52,524 bases of DNA from Comamonadaceae bacterium (lineage in GTDB: Bacteria; Pseudomonadota; Gammaproteobacteria; Burkholderiales; Burkholderiaceae_C). The notes below the pieces were generated by a model that saw only the letters and a program-made list of their open reading frames with translations, searched no databases and was not told where the DNA came from. Positions 26,086 through 36,100 of the stretch are shown here, piece by piece. Where the stretch lies: assembly GCA_013823485.1 (NCBI GenBank), contig PNMF01000004.1, forward strand, positions 1-52,524, written 5' to 3'. The position numbers were made by a program, and so were the translations under genes. Numbering within the stretch: the stretch's first letter is position 1; each line of letters opens with the position of its first letter.

Positions 26086-26515
26086 AGGCGGCAACGGAGC
26101 GGAGCCGCGAGGCGGGCATGACCCTGATCGAACTGCTGGTGGTGGTGACCGTGCTGGGGTGCTGGTGGGTCTGGCCATGCCCAGTTACGAACAATACGTG
26201 CTGCGCGGGCACCGCGGGCAGGCCCGGGCCACCGTGCTGCAGGCGGGGCAATGGCTGGAGAGGGCTGCCACGGCCCAGGGCACCTACCCGGCTGCTGCGC
26301 AGGTTCCGGCCGATCTGCTGCGGGTCGAGGGCGGGCGCTACACGGTGGTGGTGGCGACCACCACCACCAGCTTCACCGTCACGGCCACCCCCTCCGGGCG
26401 CCAGGCCACGGACGGCTGCGGCACCTTTCAGGTCGACCACACCGGGGCGCGCAGCCAGCTCCAGGTGGTCGGCCAGCCCCTGCCCCTGACCAGCGACGAG
26501 TGCTGGAGCCGATGA
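26082..26515 (+). pseudogene. Frameshifted PilE-like type IV pilin
   Basis: The first frame reads MKAATERSREAGMTLIELLVVVTVLG and then turns to nonsense. The continuing pilin sequence LVGLAMPSYEQYVLRGHRGQ, through to TSDECWSR, is one frame back. The break lies in a run of four G at 26156-26159; one more G restores an uninterrupted pilin of about 144 aa with a proper leader (G before MTLIE, Glu at +5). It overlaps the hybrid gene by 4 bp (ATGA). It may be a true pseudogene, a phase-variable gene, a -1 frameshifting site or a sequencing error. Confidence 0.85.
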
Positions 26516-26577
26516 GCCGTCAGCGTTCCTGCCCCTGATGGCGGCAGGGGGTGGACAAACCCTGCGAAAATACCCGG

Positions 26578-27222
26578 ATGTTTACCGGCATCATCACCGG
26601 CGTGGGGCGTATCGCCGACCTCCACGCGCTGGGCAGTTCTTTGGACCACGGCAAGCGACTGACCATCGAGGCGCCCCCGGGCTACCTGGACGACGTCGGT
26701 CTGGGCGACAGCATCGCGCTGAACGGCGCCTGCATGACGGTCACGTCGCTCGACCTGCCGGCCCGGCGGTTCTCCATCGACATCTCGGTCGAGTCGCTGA
26801 CCCGCACCACCGGCCTGGGTCAGTCGGGCACCCCGGTCAATCTGGAGAAGGCCCTGCGTCCGCAGGACCGGCTGGGCGGCCACATCGTCTCCGGCCATGT
26901 GGACGGCATCGGGCAGGTCACCCACTTCGGGCAGGTCGGCGAAAGCTGGGAACTGCGGGTGATGGCGCCGCCCGAGCTGGGCAAGTACCTGGCCTACAAG
27001 GGCTCGATCACGGTCAACGGCGTCAGCCTGACCGTGAACCGCGTGGCCGACGGTGCCCAGGGCTGCGAATTCAGCATCAACCTCATTCCGCACACGGTCG
27101 AGAACACCACCCTGGGCACGCTCCAGGCCGGTTCGGTCGTGAACCTCGAGATCGACACCGTGGCCCGCTATGTGGAGCGCATGCTCGCCAGCGGCGCCAA
27201 CTTCCTGAAGGACCCCGCATGA
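26578..27222 (+). CDS. ribE: Riboflavin synthase, alpha subunit
   Basis: 214 aa. Joins two molecules of 6,7-dimethyl-8-ribityllumazine to give riboflavin. It starts [10 protein letters not shown] and has the two lumazine-binding repeats, with [11 protein letters not shown] in the first and [10 protein letters not shown] in the second, plus SGHVDGIG. No FMN riboswitch precedes it, and the ribosome-binding site is poor. The stop overlaps the next start (ATGA), coupling it to ribB. Confidence 0.97.
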   Translation: MFTGIITGVGRIADLHALGSSLDHGKRLTIEAPPGYLDDVGLGDSIALNGACMTVTSLDLPARRFSIDISVESLTRTTGLGQSGTPVNLEKALRPQDRLGGHIVSGHVDGIGQVTHFGQVGESWELRVMAPPELGKYLAYKGSITVNGVSLTVNRVADGAQGCEFSINLIPHTVENTTLGTLQAGSVVNLEIDTVARYVERMLASGANFLKDPA

Positions 27223-28352
27223 ACGCCCCCGCAACCCTGGCACCGGTGGCCATTTCTCCGGTCGAGGACATCGTGGCCGACATGAAGGCCGGTCGCATGG
27301 TGATCCTGGTCGACGAGGAAGACCGCGAGAACGAAGGCGATCTGGTGCTGGCGGCCGACCATGTCACGCCGGAGGCCATCAACTTCATGGCCCGCTTCGG
27401 CCGTGGCCTGATCTGCCTGACGCTCACCCGCGAGCGCTGCGAACGCCTGCAGCTGCCGCCCATGGTGCCGCGCAACGGCACCAAGATGGGCACTGCGTTC
27501 ACCGTCTCCATCGAAGCCGCCGAGGGCGTGACCACCGGCATCTCGGCCGCCGACCGGGCCCGCACGGTGCAGGTGGCGGTGGCGCCGAACGCCCAGGCCG
27601 CCGACCTGGTGCAGCCGGGCCACATCTTCCCGCTGCAGGCGGTCGAGGGCGGCGTGCTGATGCGCGCCGGCCACACCGAGGCCGGCTGCGACCTGGCCGC
27701 CATGGCCGGCTGCTCGCCCGCTTCGGTCATCTGCGAAATCATGAAGGACGACGGCACCATGGCGCGCCTGCCCGACCTGCAGGTGTTCGCGGCCGAGCAC
27801 GGCCTGAAGATCGGCACCATTGCCGACCTGATCGAACACCGCAGCCGCACCGAATCGCTGGTGCAGCGGCTGGGCAGCCGCCCGCTCAACACCGCCTTCG
27901 GCGAGTTCACCGCCCACGCTTTCCGCGACCAGCCCAGCGGTGCCCTGCACCTGGCCCTGGTCAAGGGCGAATGGCAGCCGCAGGACGAGGTGCCGGTGCG
28001 GGTGCACGAACCCCTGTCGGTGCTCGACGCCCTGGAAGTGGGCCGCTCCATGCACAGCTGGAGCCTGGAGGCCAGCTTGCGCCACCTGCAGGACACCGGC
28101 CGGGGCGTGGCGGTGCTGCTGAACTGCGGCGAGGACGCCACCCGGCTGCTGGCCCAGTTTGAAGGCACCGCCCGATCGGCCCAGGCCCCCGAGCGCGGCC
28201 GCATGGACCTGCGCACCTACGGCGTGGGCGCGCAGATCCTGCGCGAATGCGGCGTCCAGCGCATGCGCCTCATGGGCAACCCGCGCCGCATGCCCAGCAT
28301 GACCGGCTACGGCCTGGAAATCACCGGCTTCATCGGCCGCAACAACACCTGA
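27219..28352 (+). CDS. ribB: 3,4-dihydroxy-2-butanone-4-phosphate synthase with degenerate GTP cyclohydrolase II domain
   Basis: 377 aa. The N-terminal half is a complete RibB domain: [17 protein letters not shown] (metal and substrate site), [10 protein letters not shown] and HTEAGCDLA. It makes the four-carbon unit for lumazine. The C-terminal half aligns in layout with GTP cyclohydrolase II, but where RibA has three zinc cysteines after RVHSE, this protein reads [20 protein letters not shown] with none, and the catalytic RxxGRxxG region is also lost. So only the RibB activity is expected (the RibBX type of several betaproteobacteria), and a separate RibA must exist elsewhere. Confidence 0.94.
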   Translation: MNAPATLAPVAISPVEDIVADMKAGRMVILVDEEDRENEGDLVLAADHVTPEAINFMARFGRGLICLTLTRERCERLQLPPMVPRNGTKMGTAFTVSIEAAEGVTTGISAADRARTVQVAVAPNAQAADLVQPGHIFPLQAVEGGVLMRAGHTEAGCDLAAMAGCSPASVICEIMKDDGTMARLPDLQVFAAEHGLKIGTIADLIEHRSRTESLVQRLGSRPLNTAFGEFTAHAFRDQPSGALHLALVKGEWQPQDEVPVRVHEPLSVLDALEVGRSMHSWSLEASLRHLQDTGRGVAVLLNCGEDATRLLAQFEGTARSAQAPERGRMDLRTYGVGAQILRECGVQRMRLMGNPRRMPSMTGYGLEITGFIGRNNT

Positions 28353-28371
28353 CCCCCGAGGAACCCAGCCC

Positions 28372-28836
28372 ATGTTCGGAGCAGACAAAGGCAGCGCCGG
28401 TCCGTTGGACGGCCGCAAATTCAGCATCGGTATCGTGCAGGCGCGCTGGAACGAAGGCGTCACCGATGCCTTGTTCAAGGCCTGCCACGCCGAGCTGCTC
28501 GCCCTGGGCGTGCAGGAAAAGAACATCGCCCATGTGAAGGTGCCCGGCGCCCTGGAGGTGCCGGTGGCCCTGCAGGCCATGGCCGAACGCGACGACTTTG
28601 ACGCACTGATCGCCCTGGGCTGCATCATCCGCGGCGAGACCTACCACTTCGAGCTGGTGGCCAACGAGTCCGGCGCCGGTGTCACGCGCATCTCGCTGGA
28701 CTACCGGCTGCCCATCGCCAACGCCATCCTGACCGTCGAGAACGACGAACAGGCCCGCGCCCGCCAGACCGACAAGGGCATCGACGCCGCCCGCGTGGCG
28801 GTCGAGATGGCCCATGTGCTCGACTCCATCGGATGA
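28372..28836 (+). CDS. ribH: 6,7-dimethyl-8-ribityllumazine synthase
   Basis: 154 aa. Condenses the RibB product with the pyrimidine from RibD, forming icosahedral or pentameric assemblies. Family motifs [11 protein letters not shown] and [18 protein letters not shown] are present, with the catalytic His at residue 92. Coupled by ATGA to nusB. Confidence 0.98.
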   Translation: MFGADKGSAGPLDGRKFSIGIVQARWNEGVTDALFKACHAELLALGVQEKNIAHVKVPGALEVPVALQAMAERDDFDALIALGCIIRGETYHFELVANESGAGVTRISLDYRLPIANAILTVENDEQARARQTDKGIDAARVAVEMAHVLDSIG

Positions 28837-29342
28837 CCATGAACACCCCCGATTCCGACAAGACCCCGACCCGCGCCGGCGCACCCCGCAAGGCTTCCGA
28901 CAAGTCGGCCCGCACCCGCGCCCGCGAGTTCGCCCTGCAGGCGCTCTACCAGCACCTGGTGGGCCGCAACGAGGCAGCCGACATCGACGCCTTCACCCGC
29001 GACCTGGCCGGCTTCCACAAGGCCGACAGCGTGCACTTCGACGCGCTGGTGCACGGCTGCATCGAGCAGGCCGCTGCGCTGGACGCCCTCATCACCCCCC
29101 GCCTGGACCGCCCGCTGCCGGAAATCTCGCCCATCGAGCACGGCGTGCTGTGGATCGGCGCCTACGAGTTCCAGCACTGCCCCGACGTGCCCTGGCGCGT
29201 GGTGCTCAACGAATGCATCGAGCTGGCCAAGGCCTTCGGCGGCACCGACGGCCACAAGTTCGTCAACGGCGTGCTGCACCCGCTGGCGGCGCAGCTGCGG
29301 CCGGTGGAAGTGGCCGCGCAGCCGGCCCCTCGCGCCCGCTGA
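28833..29342 (+). CDS. nusB: Transcription antitermination factor NusB
   Basis: 169 aa. The helical NusB core begins at [20 protein letters not shown] after a basic, Pro-rich N-terminal extension, and ends in [19 protein letters not shown]. NusB with NusE (S10) binds boxA RNA to allow rRNA operon antitermination. The ribH-nusB pairing is widely conserved. Confidence 0.97.
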   Translation: MTMNTPDSDKTPTRAGAPRKASDKSARTRAREFALQALYQHLVGRNEAADIDAFTRDLAGFHKADSVHFDALVHGCIEQAAALDALITPRLDRPLPEISPIEHGVLWIGAYEFQHCPDVPWRVVLNECIELAKAFGGTDGHKFVNGVLHPLAAQLRPVEVAAQPAPRAR

Positions 29343-29346
29343 GGCC

Positions 29347-30573
29347 ATGGGCATGAAGATCGCCGGGCGTGCGGCCCGGATCGAACCTTTCTACGTGATG
29401 GAACTGGCCAAGGCCGCTGCGCGGCAGGCCGCACAGGCGGGCCCCGGCAGCCGGCCCATGATCTACCTCAACATCGGCGAGCCGGACTTCACCGCGCCCC
29501 CGCTGGTGCAGGAAGCCGCCGCCCGCGCCATTGCCGACGGCCGCAGCCAGTACACCCAGGCGCTGGGCCTGCCAGCCCTGCGCGAGGCGATTTCGGGCTG
29601 GTACGCCAGCCGCTTCGGTGTCGACGTCGACCCGGGCCGCATCGTGATCACGGCCGGTGCGTCCGCCGCGCTGCAGCTGGCCTGCCTGGCGCTCATCGAC
29701 GCCGGCGACGAAGTCCTGATGCCGGACCCGAGCTACCCCTGCAACCGGCAGTTCGTGCAGGCGGCCGAGGGCCGCGCCGTCATGATCCCGGCCGGACCGG
29801 AACAGCGCTTCCAGCTCAGCGCCGAACAGGTGCGACAGCACTGGGGGCCAGCCACCCGGGGCGTGCTGCTGGCCTCGCCGTCCAACCCCACCGGCACCTC
29901 GATCGCACGCCAGGAGCTGACCGACATCGCGGCCCATGTGCGCGAGCGCGGCGGCGTGACGCTGGTCGACGAGATCTACCTCGGCCTGAGCCACGACGAA
30001 GCCTATGGCCACAGCGCGCTCGGCCTGCCGGACGGCCTGGGCGAACAGGTGATCAGCATCAACAGCTTCAGCAAGTACTTCAACATGACCGGCTGGCGCC
30101 TGGGCTGGCTGGTGCTGCCGACCGAGCTGGTGCCGGTGGTGGAGCGCATGGCGCAGAACCTGTTCATCTGTGCCAGCACCATTGCCCAGCACGCCGCGCT
30201 GGCCTGTTTCCACCCCGACAGCCTGGCCGAGTACGAGCGCCGCCGCGCCGCCTTCAAGGCCCGGCGCGACTATTTCATTCCCGAACTGGACCGGTTGGGT
30301 CTGACCGTGCCGGTCAGGCCCGATGGCGCCTTCTACGCCTGGGCCGACGTGAGCGGCCTGTGCCGGCAATGGGGCATCGCCCCGGCCGGCGCGCAGCCCG
30401 ATCAGGGCGGCAGCTGGGCCCTGGCCTTCGAGCTGATGCAGCGCTGCCAGCTGGCCACCACCCCCGGCCGCGACTTTGGCCCGGCCGACCCGGGGCGTTA
30501 CCTGCGCTTCTCCACCGCGAATTCGATGGAACAGCTGCAGGAAGCGGTGGCCCGGCTGGAGGCCGCGCTGTGA
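29347..30573 (+). CDS. Class I/II PLP-dependent aminotransferase
   Basis: 408 aa. Fold-type I aminotransferase with YLNIGEPDFTAPP, the PSNPTGTSI segment, the PLP lysine in NSFSKYFNMTGWRLGW (near residue 243) and the carboxylate-binding Arg in RYLRFSTANS near the end. It resembles alanine/aspartate-type aminotransferases with the N-terminus IAGRAARIEPFYVME; the substrate cannot be read from sequence. It starts 4 bp after nusB and overlaps ybgC by 4 bp. Confidence 0.93.
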   Translation: MGMKIAGRAARIEPFYVMELAKAAARQAAQAGPGSRPMIYLNIGEPDFTAPPLVQEAAARAIADGRSQYTQALGLPALREAISGWYASRFGVDVDPGRIVITAGASAALQLACLALIDAGDEVLMPDPSYPCNRQFVQAAEGRAVMIPAGPEQRFQLSAEQVRQHWGPATRGVLLASPSNPTGTSIARQELTDIAAHVRERGGVTLVDEIYLGLSHDEAYGHSALGLPDGLGEQVISINSFSKYFNMTGWRLGWLVLPTELVPVVERMAQNLFICASTIAQHAALACFHPDSLAEYERRRAAFKARRDYFIPELDRLGLTVPVRPDGAFYAWADVSGLCRQWGIAPAGAQPDQGGSWALAFELMQRCQLATTPGRDFGPADPGRYLRFSTANSMEQLQEAVARLEAAL

Positions 30574-31031
30574 GCCAGGCCCCTGCGCCGCTGGCGCAGG
30601 CCGCCTTTCGCTGGCCGGTGCGGGTGTACTGGGAAGACACCGATGCCGGCGGCATCGTCTTTTATGCCAACTACCTGAAGTTCTTCGAGCGGGCGCGCAC
30701 CGAATGGCTGCGCTCGCTGGGCATCGAACAGCAGCGGCTGCGCGACACCACCGGCGGCATGTTCGTGGTGAGCGCTACCGAGCTGCAGTACCACCGGCCC
30801 GCCCGGCTGGATGATTTGCTGACGGTTACAGCCTCGGCCCGGGAAACCGGCCGGGCCTCCCTGACAATCGCGCAGTCTGCGTGGCGACACCCGGCTGGTG
30901 ATCCGGCGGGCAACGCGGCCGCCCCGGAACTGCTGTGCGAAGGCAGCATCCGCATCGGCTGGGTGGACGCCGCATCGCTGCGCCCTGCCCGCATGCCCGT
31001 CCCGGTGCTGCAAGCCCTGGCAGCCCCTTGA
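30570..31031 (+). CDS. ybgC: Acyl-CoA thioesterase YbgC, Tol-Pal associated
   Basis: 153 aa, GTG start overlapping the aminotransferase stop. Hot-dog fold thioesterase with the signature YWEDTDAGGIVFYANYLKFF, including the catalytic Asp, and ERARTEWLRSLG. YbgC heads the Tol-Pal operon in many Gram-negatives and acts on acyl-CoA or acyl-ACP near the inner membrane. tolQ begins 31 bp after. Confidence 0.95.
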   Translation: MSQAPAPLAQAAFRWPVRVYWEDTDAGGIVFYANYLKFFERARTEWLRSLGIEQQRLRDTTGGMFVVSATELQYHRPARLDDLLTVTASARETGRASLTIAQSAWRHPAGDPAGNAAAPELLCEGSIRIGWVDAASLRPARMPVPVLQALAAP

Positions 31032-31062
31032 AACCTTCCGGCGATTTTTTCCTCCGACGCAC

Positions 31063-31761
31063 ATGACCCAAGATCTCTCCATCGTCCAGCTCATGCTCAA
31101 TGCCAGCTGGGTCGTCCAGGCCGTGGTGCTGCTGCTGATCCTGATGTCGGTCGTCAGCTGGGCCGCCATCTTCCGCAAGCTGACCACCCTCAAGCGGGTG
31201 CGCGCCAAGAACGAGGACTTCGAGCGCGACTTCTGGTCCGGCACCAACCTGAACGACCTCTACAGCGCAGCCACCCAGAACGCCCGCCAGGGCGGCCCGA
31301 TGGAGCGCATCTTTGCCAGCGGCATGCGCGAGTACCAGAAACTGCGTGAACGCCGCATCACCGATGCCGGTGCCTTGCTCGACGGCGCCCGCCGCGCCAT
31401 GCGGGCCAGCTTCCAGCGCGAGCTCGACGTGCTGGAGAGCAACCTGTCGTTCCTCGGCACCGTGGGTTCGGTGGCGCCGTATGTGGGCCTGTTCGGCACG
31501 GTGTGGGGCATCATGCACGCCTTCACCGGGCTGGCCGCGCTCACCCAGGTGACCCTGGCCACGGTGGCGCCCGGCATTGCCGAAGCCCTGGTGGCCACCG
31601 CCATCGGCCTGTTTGCCGCCATTCCGGCAGTGGTCGGCTACAACCGCTTCGCCCACGACATCGACCGCGTGGCCAACGGCATGGAGACCTTCATGGAGGA
31701 GTTCTCCAACATCCTGCAACGCAACCTGGGCGCCCAGGGCAGCACCCCGTCGGGTCACTGA
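31063..31761 (+). CDS. tolQ: Tol-Pal system inner-membrane protein TolQ
   Basis: 232 aa. Three membrane helices: about 15-35 (VVQAVVLLLILMSVVSWAA), and two in the C-terminal half around NLSFLGTVGSVAPYVGLFGTVWG (cited in part: VGSVAPYVGLFGTVWGIM) and VATAIGLFAAIPAVVGYN. It forms, with TolR, the proton channel that energises TolA for outer-membrane constriction at division. The start is the ATG giving MTQDLSIVQLML. Confidence 0.97.
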   Translation: MTQDLSIVQLMLNASWVVQAVVLLLILMSVVSWAAIFRKLTTLKRVRAKNEDFERDFWSGTNLNDLYSAATQNARQGGPMERIFASGMREYQKLRERRITDAGALLDGARRAMRASFQRELDVLESNLSFLGTVGSVAPYVGLFGTVWGIMHAFTGLAALTQVTLATVAPGIAEALVATAIGLFAAIPAVVGYNRFAHDIDRVANGMETFMEEFSNILQRNLGAQGSTPSGH

Positions 31762-31762
31762 C

Positions 31763-32215
31763 ATGGCCAAGCTCGCCGCCCGCGGCCGGGGCCGCCGCAC
31801 CATCAACGAGATCAACATGGTGCCCTTCATCGACGTGATGCTGGTGCTGCTGATCATCTTCATGGTGACCGCGCCCCTGATCACGCCGAGCCAGATTGCC
31901 CTGCCCAGCGTGGGTCAGGCCGCGCGCCAGCCCGACCGGTTCGTGCAGGTCGTGATCGACAAGGACGAACAGCTCCAGGTGCGCGACGGCAACCAGGGCG
32001 GTGACTCGCCGCCGGTGCCCATGGCCCAGCTGGTGGCCCGGGTGAAGCAGATCCAGGCCACCGACCCGGCCTCGGGCGAGGCACCGCAAGGCGGCGTGCC
32101 GGTGATCATCAGCGCCGACAAGTCGGTGAAGTACGAGGCGGTGGTCCGGGTGATGGACACGCTGCAGCGCGCCGGCATTGCCCGGGTGGGCCTGGCGGTG
32201 CAGACCAGCCGGTGA
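31763..32215 (+). CDS. tolR: Tol-Pal system protein TolR
   Basis: 150 aa. One membrane helix NMVPFIDVMLVLLIIFMVTA carries the proton-conducting Asp (about residue 24), followed by a periplasmic domain ending in SADKSVKYEAVVRVMDTLQ. It works with TolQ as the motor stator. It begins one base after the tolQ stop. Confidence 0.97.
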   Translation: MAKLAARGRGRRTINEINMVPFIDVMLVLLIIFMVTAPLITPSQIALPSVGQAARQPDRFVQVVIDKDEQLQVRDGNQGGDSPPVPMAQLVARVKQIQATDPASGEAPQGGVPVIISADKSVKYEAVVRVMDTLQRAGIARVGLAVQTSR

Positions 32216-32226
32216 CCGGAACCCCG

Positions 32227-33138
32227 ATGAGCAGGCCCTCGCAGAGCATGTCCCCGCACAGCATGTCCCCGCACAGCACCTTTGACCGCAACAGCCTGGC
32301 GCCACCAAGCACAGACCGCTGGGGCCCGTCCATGGCCAAGGCCCTGGTGGTGCACGGTCTGCTCATCGGCGCGCTGACCTGGGGCGTGCAATGGAACAAG
32401 GACGTCGAGCTGGCCACGGTGGAGGCCGAGCTCTGGTCGCGGGTGCCACAACAGGCCGCACCCCGGGCGGTGGAGCCACCGCCGCCGCCCCCTGCCCCGC
32501 CGGCACCCGCCCCGCGCCCTGAACCGCGCCCGGCGCCGCCGCCCCCGGGGCCGACCGAAGCCGAGATCGCCACCGCCAAGGCGCGCGAAAAGGCCCAGGC
32601 CGAAAAACGCGAGGCCGAACTGCGGGCCGCCGAGAAGCGCGAGGCCGACCGCAAGGCCGCAGCCGAGAAGGCCGCTGCCGACAAGAAAGCGGCTGCCCAA
32701 AAGGAACGCCAGCAGAAGCTGGCCGAGGACAAGAAACGCGCCGAGGCCGAAAAACGCGAAGCCCAGCTCAAGGAGCAGCTGCGGCAGGACCAGCTGCGCC
32801 GCATGATGGGCCAGGCCGGAGCCACCGGCGGTCCGCAGAGCACCGGCACGGCCCAGCAGTCCAGCGGTCCCACGCCGGGCTATGGCGCCAAGGTGGCTGC
32901 CCGCATCAAGCCCAACGTGGTGTTCACCGATGTGGCGCCGGGCAACCCCCGTGCCGAGGTGGAGGTGCGCACCCTGCCGGACGGCACCATCACCGGCCGC
33001 AAGATCACCAAGAGCAGCGGCAACGCAGCCTGGGATGAAGCGGTGCTGCGCGCCATCGACCGCACCGGCAGCCTGCCGCGCGACACCGACGGCCGGGTGC
33101 CGCCCGCGCTGGTGATCGGCCTGCGCCCGCTCGACTGA
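32227..33138 (+). CDS. tolA: Tol-Pal system protein TolA
   Basis: 303 aa from the ATG at 32227 (GGAA in front). A GTG at 32212 overlapping the tolR stop, or later ATGs in a 15-bp duplication, are alternatives. One membrane helix (ALVVHGLLIGALTWGVQW) is followed by a Pro-rich hinge (PPPPPPAPPAPAP), a long Lys/Ala/Glu helix (about 110-190) and a globular TonB/TolA C-terminal domain ending in PPALVIGLRPLD. It spans the periplasm and transmits TolQR force to Pal/TolB. Convergent with dnaE. Confidence 0.96.
   Translation: MSRPSQSMSPHSMSPHSTFDRNSLAPPSTDRWGPSMAKALVVHGLLIGALTWGVQWNKDVELATVEAELWSRVPQQAAPRAVEPPPPPPAPPAPAPRPEPRPAPPPPGPTEAEIATAKAREKAQAEKREAELRAAEKREADRKAAAEKAAADKKAAAQKERQQKLAEDKKRAEAEKREAQLKEQLRQDQLRRMMGQAGATGGPQSTGTAQQSSGPTPGYGAKVAARIKPNVVFTDVAPGNPRAEVEVRTLPDGTITGRKITKSSGNAAWDEAVLRAIDRTGSLPRDTDGRVPPALVIGLRPLD
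32245..32274 (+). repeat. Perfect 15-bp tandem duplication near tolA start
   Basis: AGCATGTCCCCGCAC twice in a row, encoding MSPHS-MSPHS. Each copy carries an in-frame ATG, adding possible internal starts just ahead of the membrane helix. Confidence 0.9.
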
Positions 33139-33144
33139 GCGGGG

Positions 33145-36100
33145 TCAGTCGAACACGATCTCGGCGCGCTGTTCGTGCGCCTGGGCCATCCAGCTGGCCA
33201 GAGCCGCGTCGGTCGGGAAAAACAGCGAGCGGTCGTCCAGCTGCAGTTCGCACTGGGCACCCTCGCGCAGCAGCGCCAGCCGCACCGGCAGGCCCCGCAC
33301 CAGCTCGCCCTGCTCGGTGACTTCGCGCCGGGGCGGGAATTCGCGCACCAGCTGGGCCACCGAAGGCGCGTGGCCATTCACGGCCACCCGCAGGTATTTG
33401 CCGAAGCGGCAACGGGCGGCGGCCAGGTCCCACACCTGCTGGATCTTCAGGCGCAGCCCCCCCGAGAACCGGTCCGGCTGGGCCACCGCCTGCACCACGA
33501 TCAGCTCGTCGTCCTTGAGGGTGTTGCGGTGCGCGTTGATCAGGCCCTCGTCGGCGCTGACCTCCAGCACCGCGGTCTTGTCGTCCAGCTTGAACAGCGC
33601 GAGCTTGCCGCGCTGGCCATTGATGACCCGGAAGTCGGTGACGATGCCGGCCAGGATGACCGGATCGCGGCTCTCCTTCACGCTCTCCAGCGGCGTGCGG
33701 GCAAAGCGCCGGACCTCGCGTTCGACCTCGTCGAACAGGTGGCCGGAGAGGTAGAAGCCGATGGCGCTCTTCTCGAAGGTCAGGCGTTCCTTCACGCCCC
33801 AGGGCAGCGTGGCGACCAGCTCGGGCTCCTGGGTGCTGGAGCCATGGTCGTCACCGCCCAGCATGTCGAACAGGCCGCCCTGGTGGGCGTTGGCCTGGGT
33901 GGTGGCGGCGTAGTCGAAGGCCAGGTCGACCGAGGCCAGCAGCTCAGCCCGGTTGAGGTGGATGCTGTCGAAGGCGCCGCCCTTGATCAGGGCTTCCACC
34001 GTGCGCTTGTTGATGCGGGTGCGGTCCACCCGCAGGCAGAAATCGAAAAGGCTCCGGAACGGGCCGCTCTCGTGCCCGTCGGGGCCTTCACCCCGGCCTT
34101 CGCGGGCCGCCACGATGGCCTCGATGGCCTGCTGCCCGGTGCCCTTGATGGCGCCCAGGCCGTAGCGGATGGAGCGGTCGGTCACCGGCTCGAAGCGGTA
34201 CAGGCCCCGGTTCACGTCGGGCGCCTCGAAGGCGATGCCCATCTTCACCGCGTCCTCGAACAGGACCTTGAGCTTGTCGGTGTCGTCCATCTCCACCGTC
34301 ATGTTGGCGCAGAAGAACTCGGCGGTGTAGTGCACCTTGAGCCAGCCGGTGTGGTACGCGAGCAGTGAATAGGCGGCCGCGTGCGACTTGTTGAAGCCGT
34401 AGCCGGCGAACTTCTCCATCAGGTCGAAGACCTCGTCGGCCTTCTCCTGGCCGATGCCCTTCTCGGCGGCGCCCTTGCGGAAGATCAGCCGGTGCTCGGC
34501 CATCTCTTCGGGCTTCTTCTTGCCCATGGCGCGGCGCAGCAGGTCGGCGCCGCCGAGCGAGTAGCCGCCCAGGATCTGGGCCGACTGCATCACCTGTTCC
34601 TGGTAGACCATGATCCCGTAGGTCTCGGCCAGCACCGGCTCCAGCAGCGGGTGCGGGTACTCCACCACCTCGCGACCGTGCTTGCGGGCCACGAAGCTGG
34701 GGATCAGGTCCATCGGGCCCGGGCGGTACAGCGCGTTGAGCGCGATCAGGTCTTCCAGCCGGGTCGGCTTGGCGTCGCGCAGCATGCCCTGCATGCCGCG
34801 GCTTTCAAACTGGAACACCGCCTCGGTCTGGCCGCGCGAGAACAGGGCGTAGACCTTGGGGTCGTCCAGCGGCACATCCTCGAAGCGGAAGTTTTCCTGG
34901 CCCTTGTGGCGCTTCATGATGAATTCGCGCGCGATCTCCAGGATGGTCAGCGTGGCCAGACCGAGAAAGTCGAACTTGACCAGGCCGATGGCCTCCACGT
35001 CGTCCTTGTCGTATTGGCTCACCGCCGCGTCGCTGCCGGGCTGGGCATAGAGGGGGCAGAAGTCGGTCAGCTTGCCGGGCGCGATCAGCACGCCGCCGGC
35101 GTGCATGCCGATGTTGCGGGTCATGCCTTCGAGCTTCTGGGCCAGCTCGATGAGGGTGCGCACATCGTCTTCCTTCTGCAGGCGCTCGGCCAGCAGCGGC
35201 TCCATCTCGATGGCGTAGTTGTTCTTGTCGCCGTCCTTCTTGGGGCTGGGCGGGTACTGCAGGGTCACGCTCATGCCCGGCTTGTTGGGAATGAGCTTGG
35301 AGATGCCGTCGCAGAAGCCGTAGGAGAAGTCGAGCACCCGGCCCACGTCGCGGATGGCGGCGCGCGCGGCCATGGTGCCGAAGGTGGCGATCTGGCTCAC
35401 CGCGTCCTTGCCGTACTTCTCCTTCACATAGTCGATGACGCGGTCGCGGTTGCTCTGGCAGAAATCGATGTCGAAGTCGGGCATGGACACCCGCTCCGGG
35501 TTCAGGAAGCGCTCGAACAGCAGGTTGTATTGCAGCGGGTCGAGGTCGGTGATCTTGAGCGCGTAGGCCACCAGCGAGCCGGCACCCGAACCCCGGCCGG
35601 GGCCGACCGGACAGCCGTTGTTCTTGGCCCAGTTGATGAAGTCGCCCACGATCAGGAAGTAGCCGGGGAACCCCATCTTCAGGATGGTGTTGATCTCGAA
35701 CTCCAGCCGCTCCACATAGCGCGGGCGCTGGCGCTCGCGTTCGGCCGCATCGGGATAGAGGTGGACCAGCCGCTCCTCCAGCCCCGCGAAGGAGGACTGG
35801 CGGAAAAAGTCCTCCATGGGCATGGGCACGCCATTCACCAGCGGCGTCGGGAAGTTGGGCAGCTGCGGCTTGCCCAGCACCAGCGTGAGGTTGCAGCGCC
35901 GCGCGATTTCCAGGGTGTTGGCCACGGCCGAAGGCACATCGGCGAACAGGGCCGCCATGTCGGCCGCGCTCTTGAAGTACTGCTCGCGGGTGAAGCGGCG
36001 CACCCGGCGGCTGTTGCCCAGGATCTCGCCCTCGGAAATGCAGACCCGGGCCTCGTGGGCCTCGTAGTCGTCGGCTTCCAGGAACTGCACCGGGTGGGTG

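Noticed and set aside
26516-26577. FMN riboswitch ahead of ribE
   Set aside because: The gap is only 62 bases and lacks the conserved FMN-aptamer segments.
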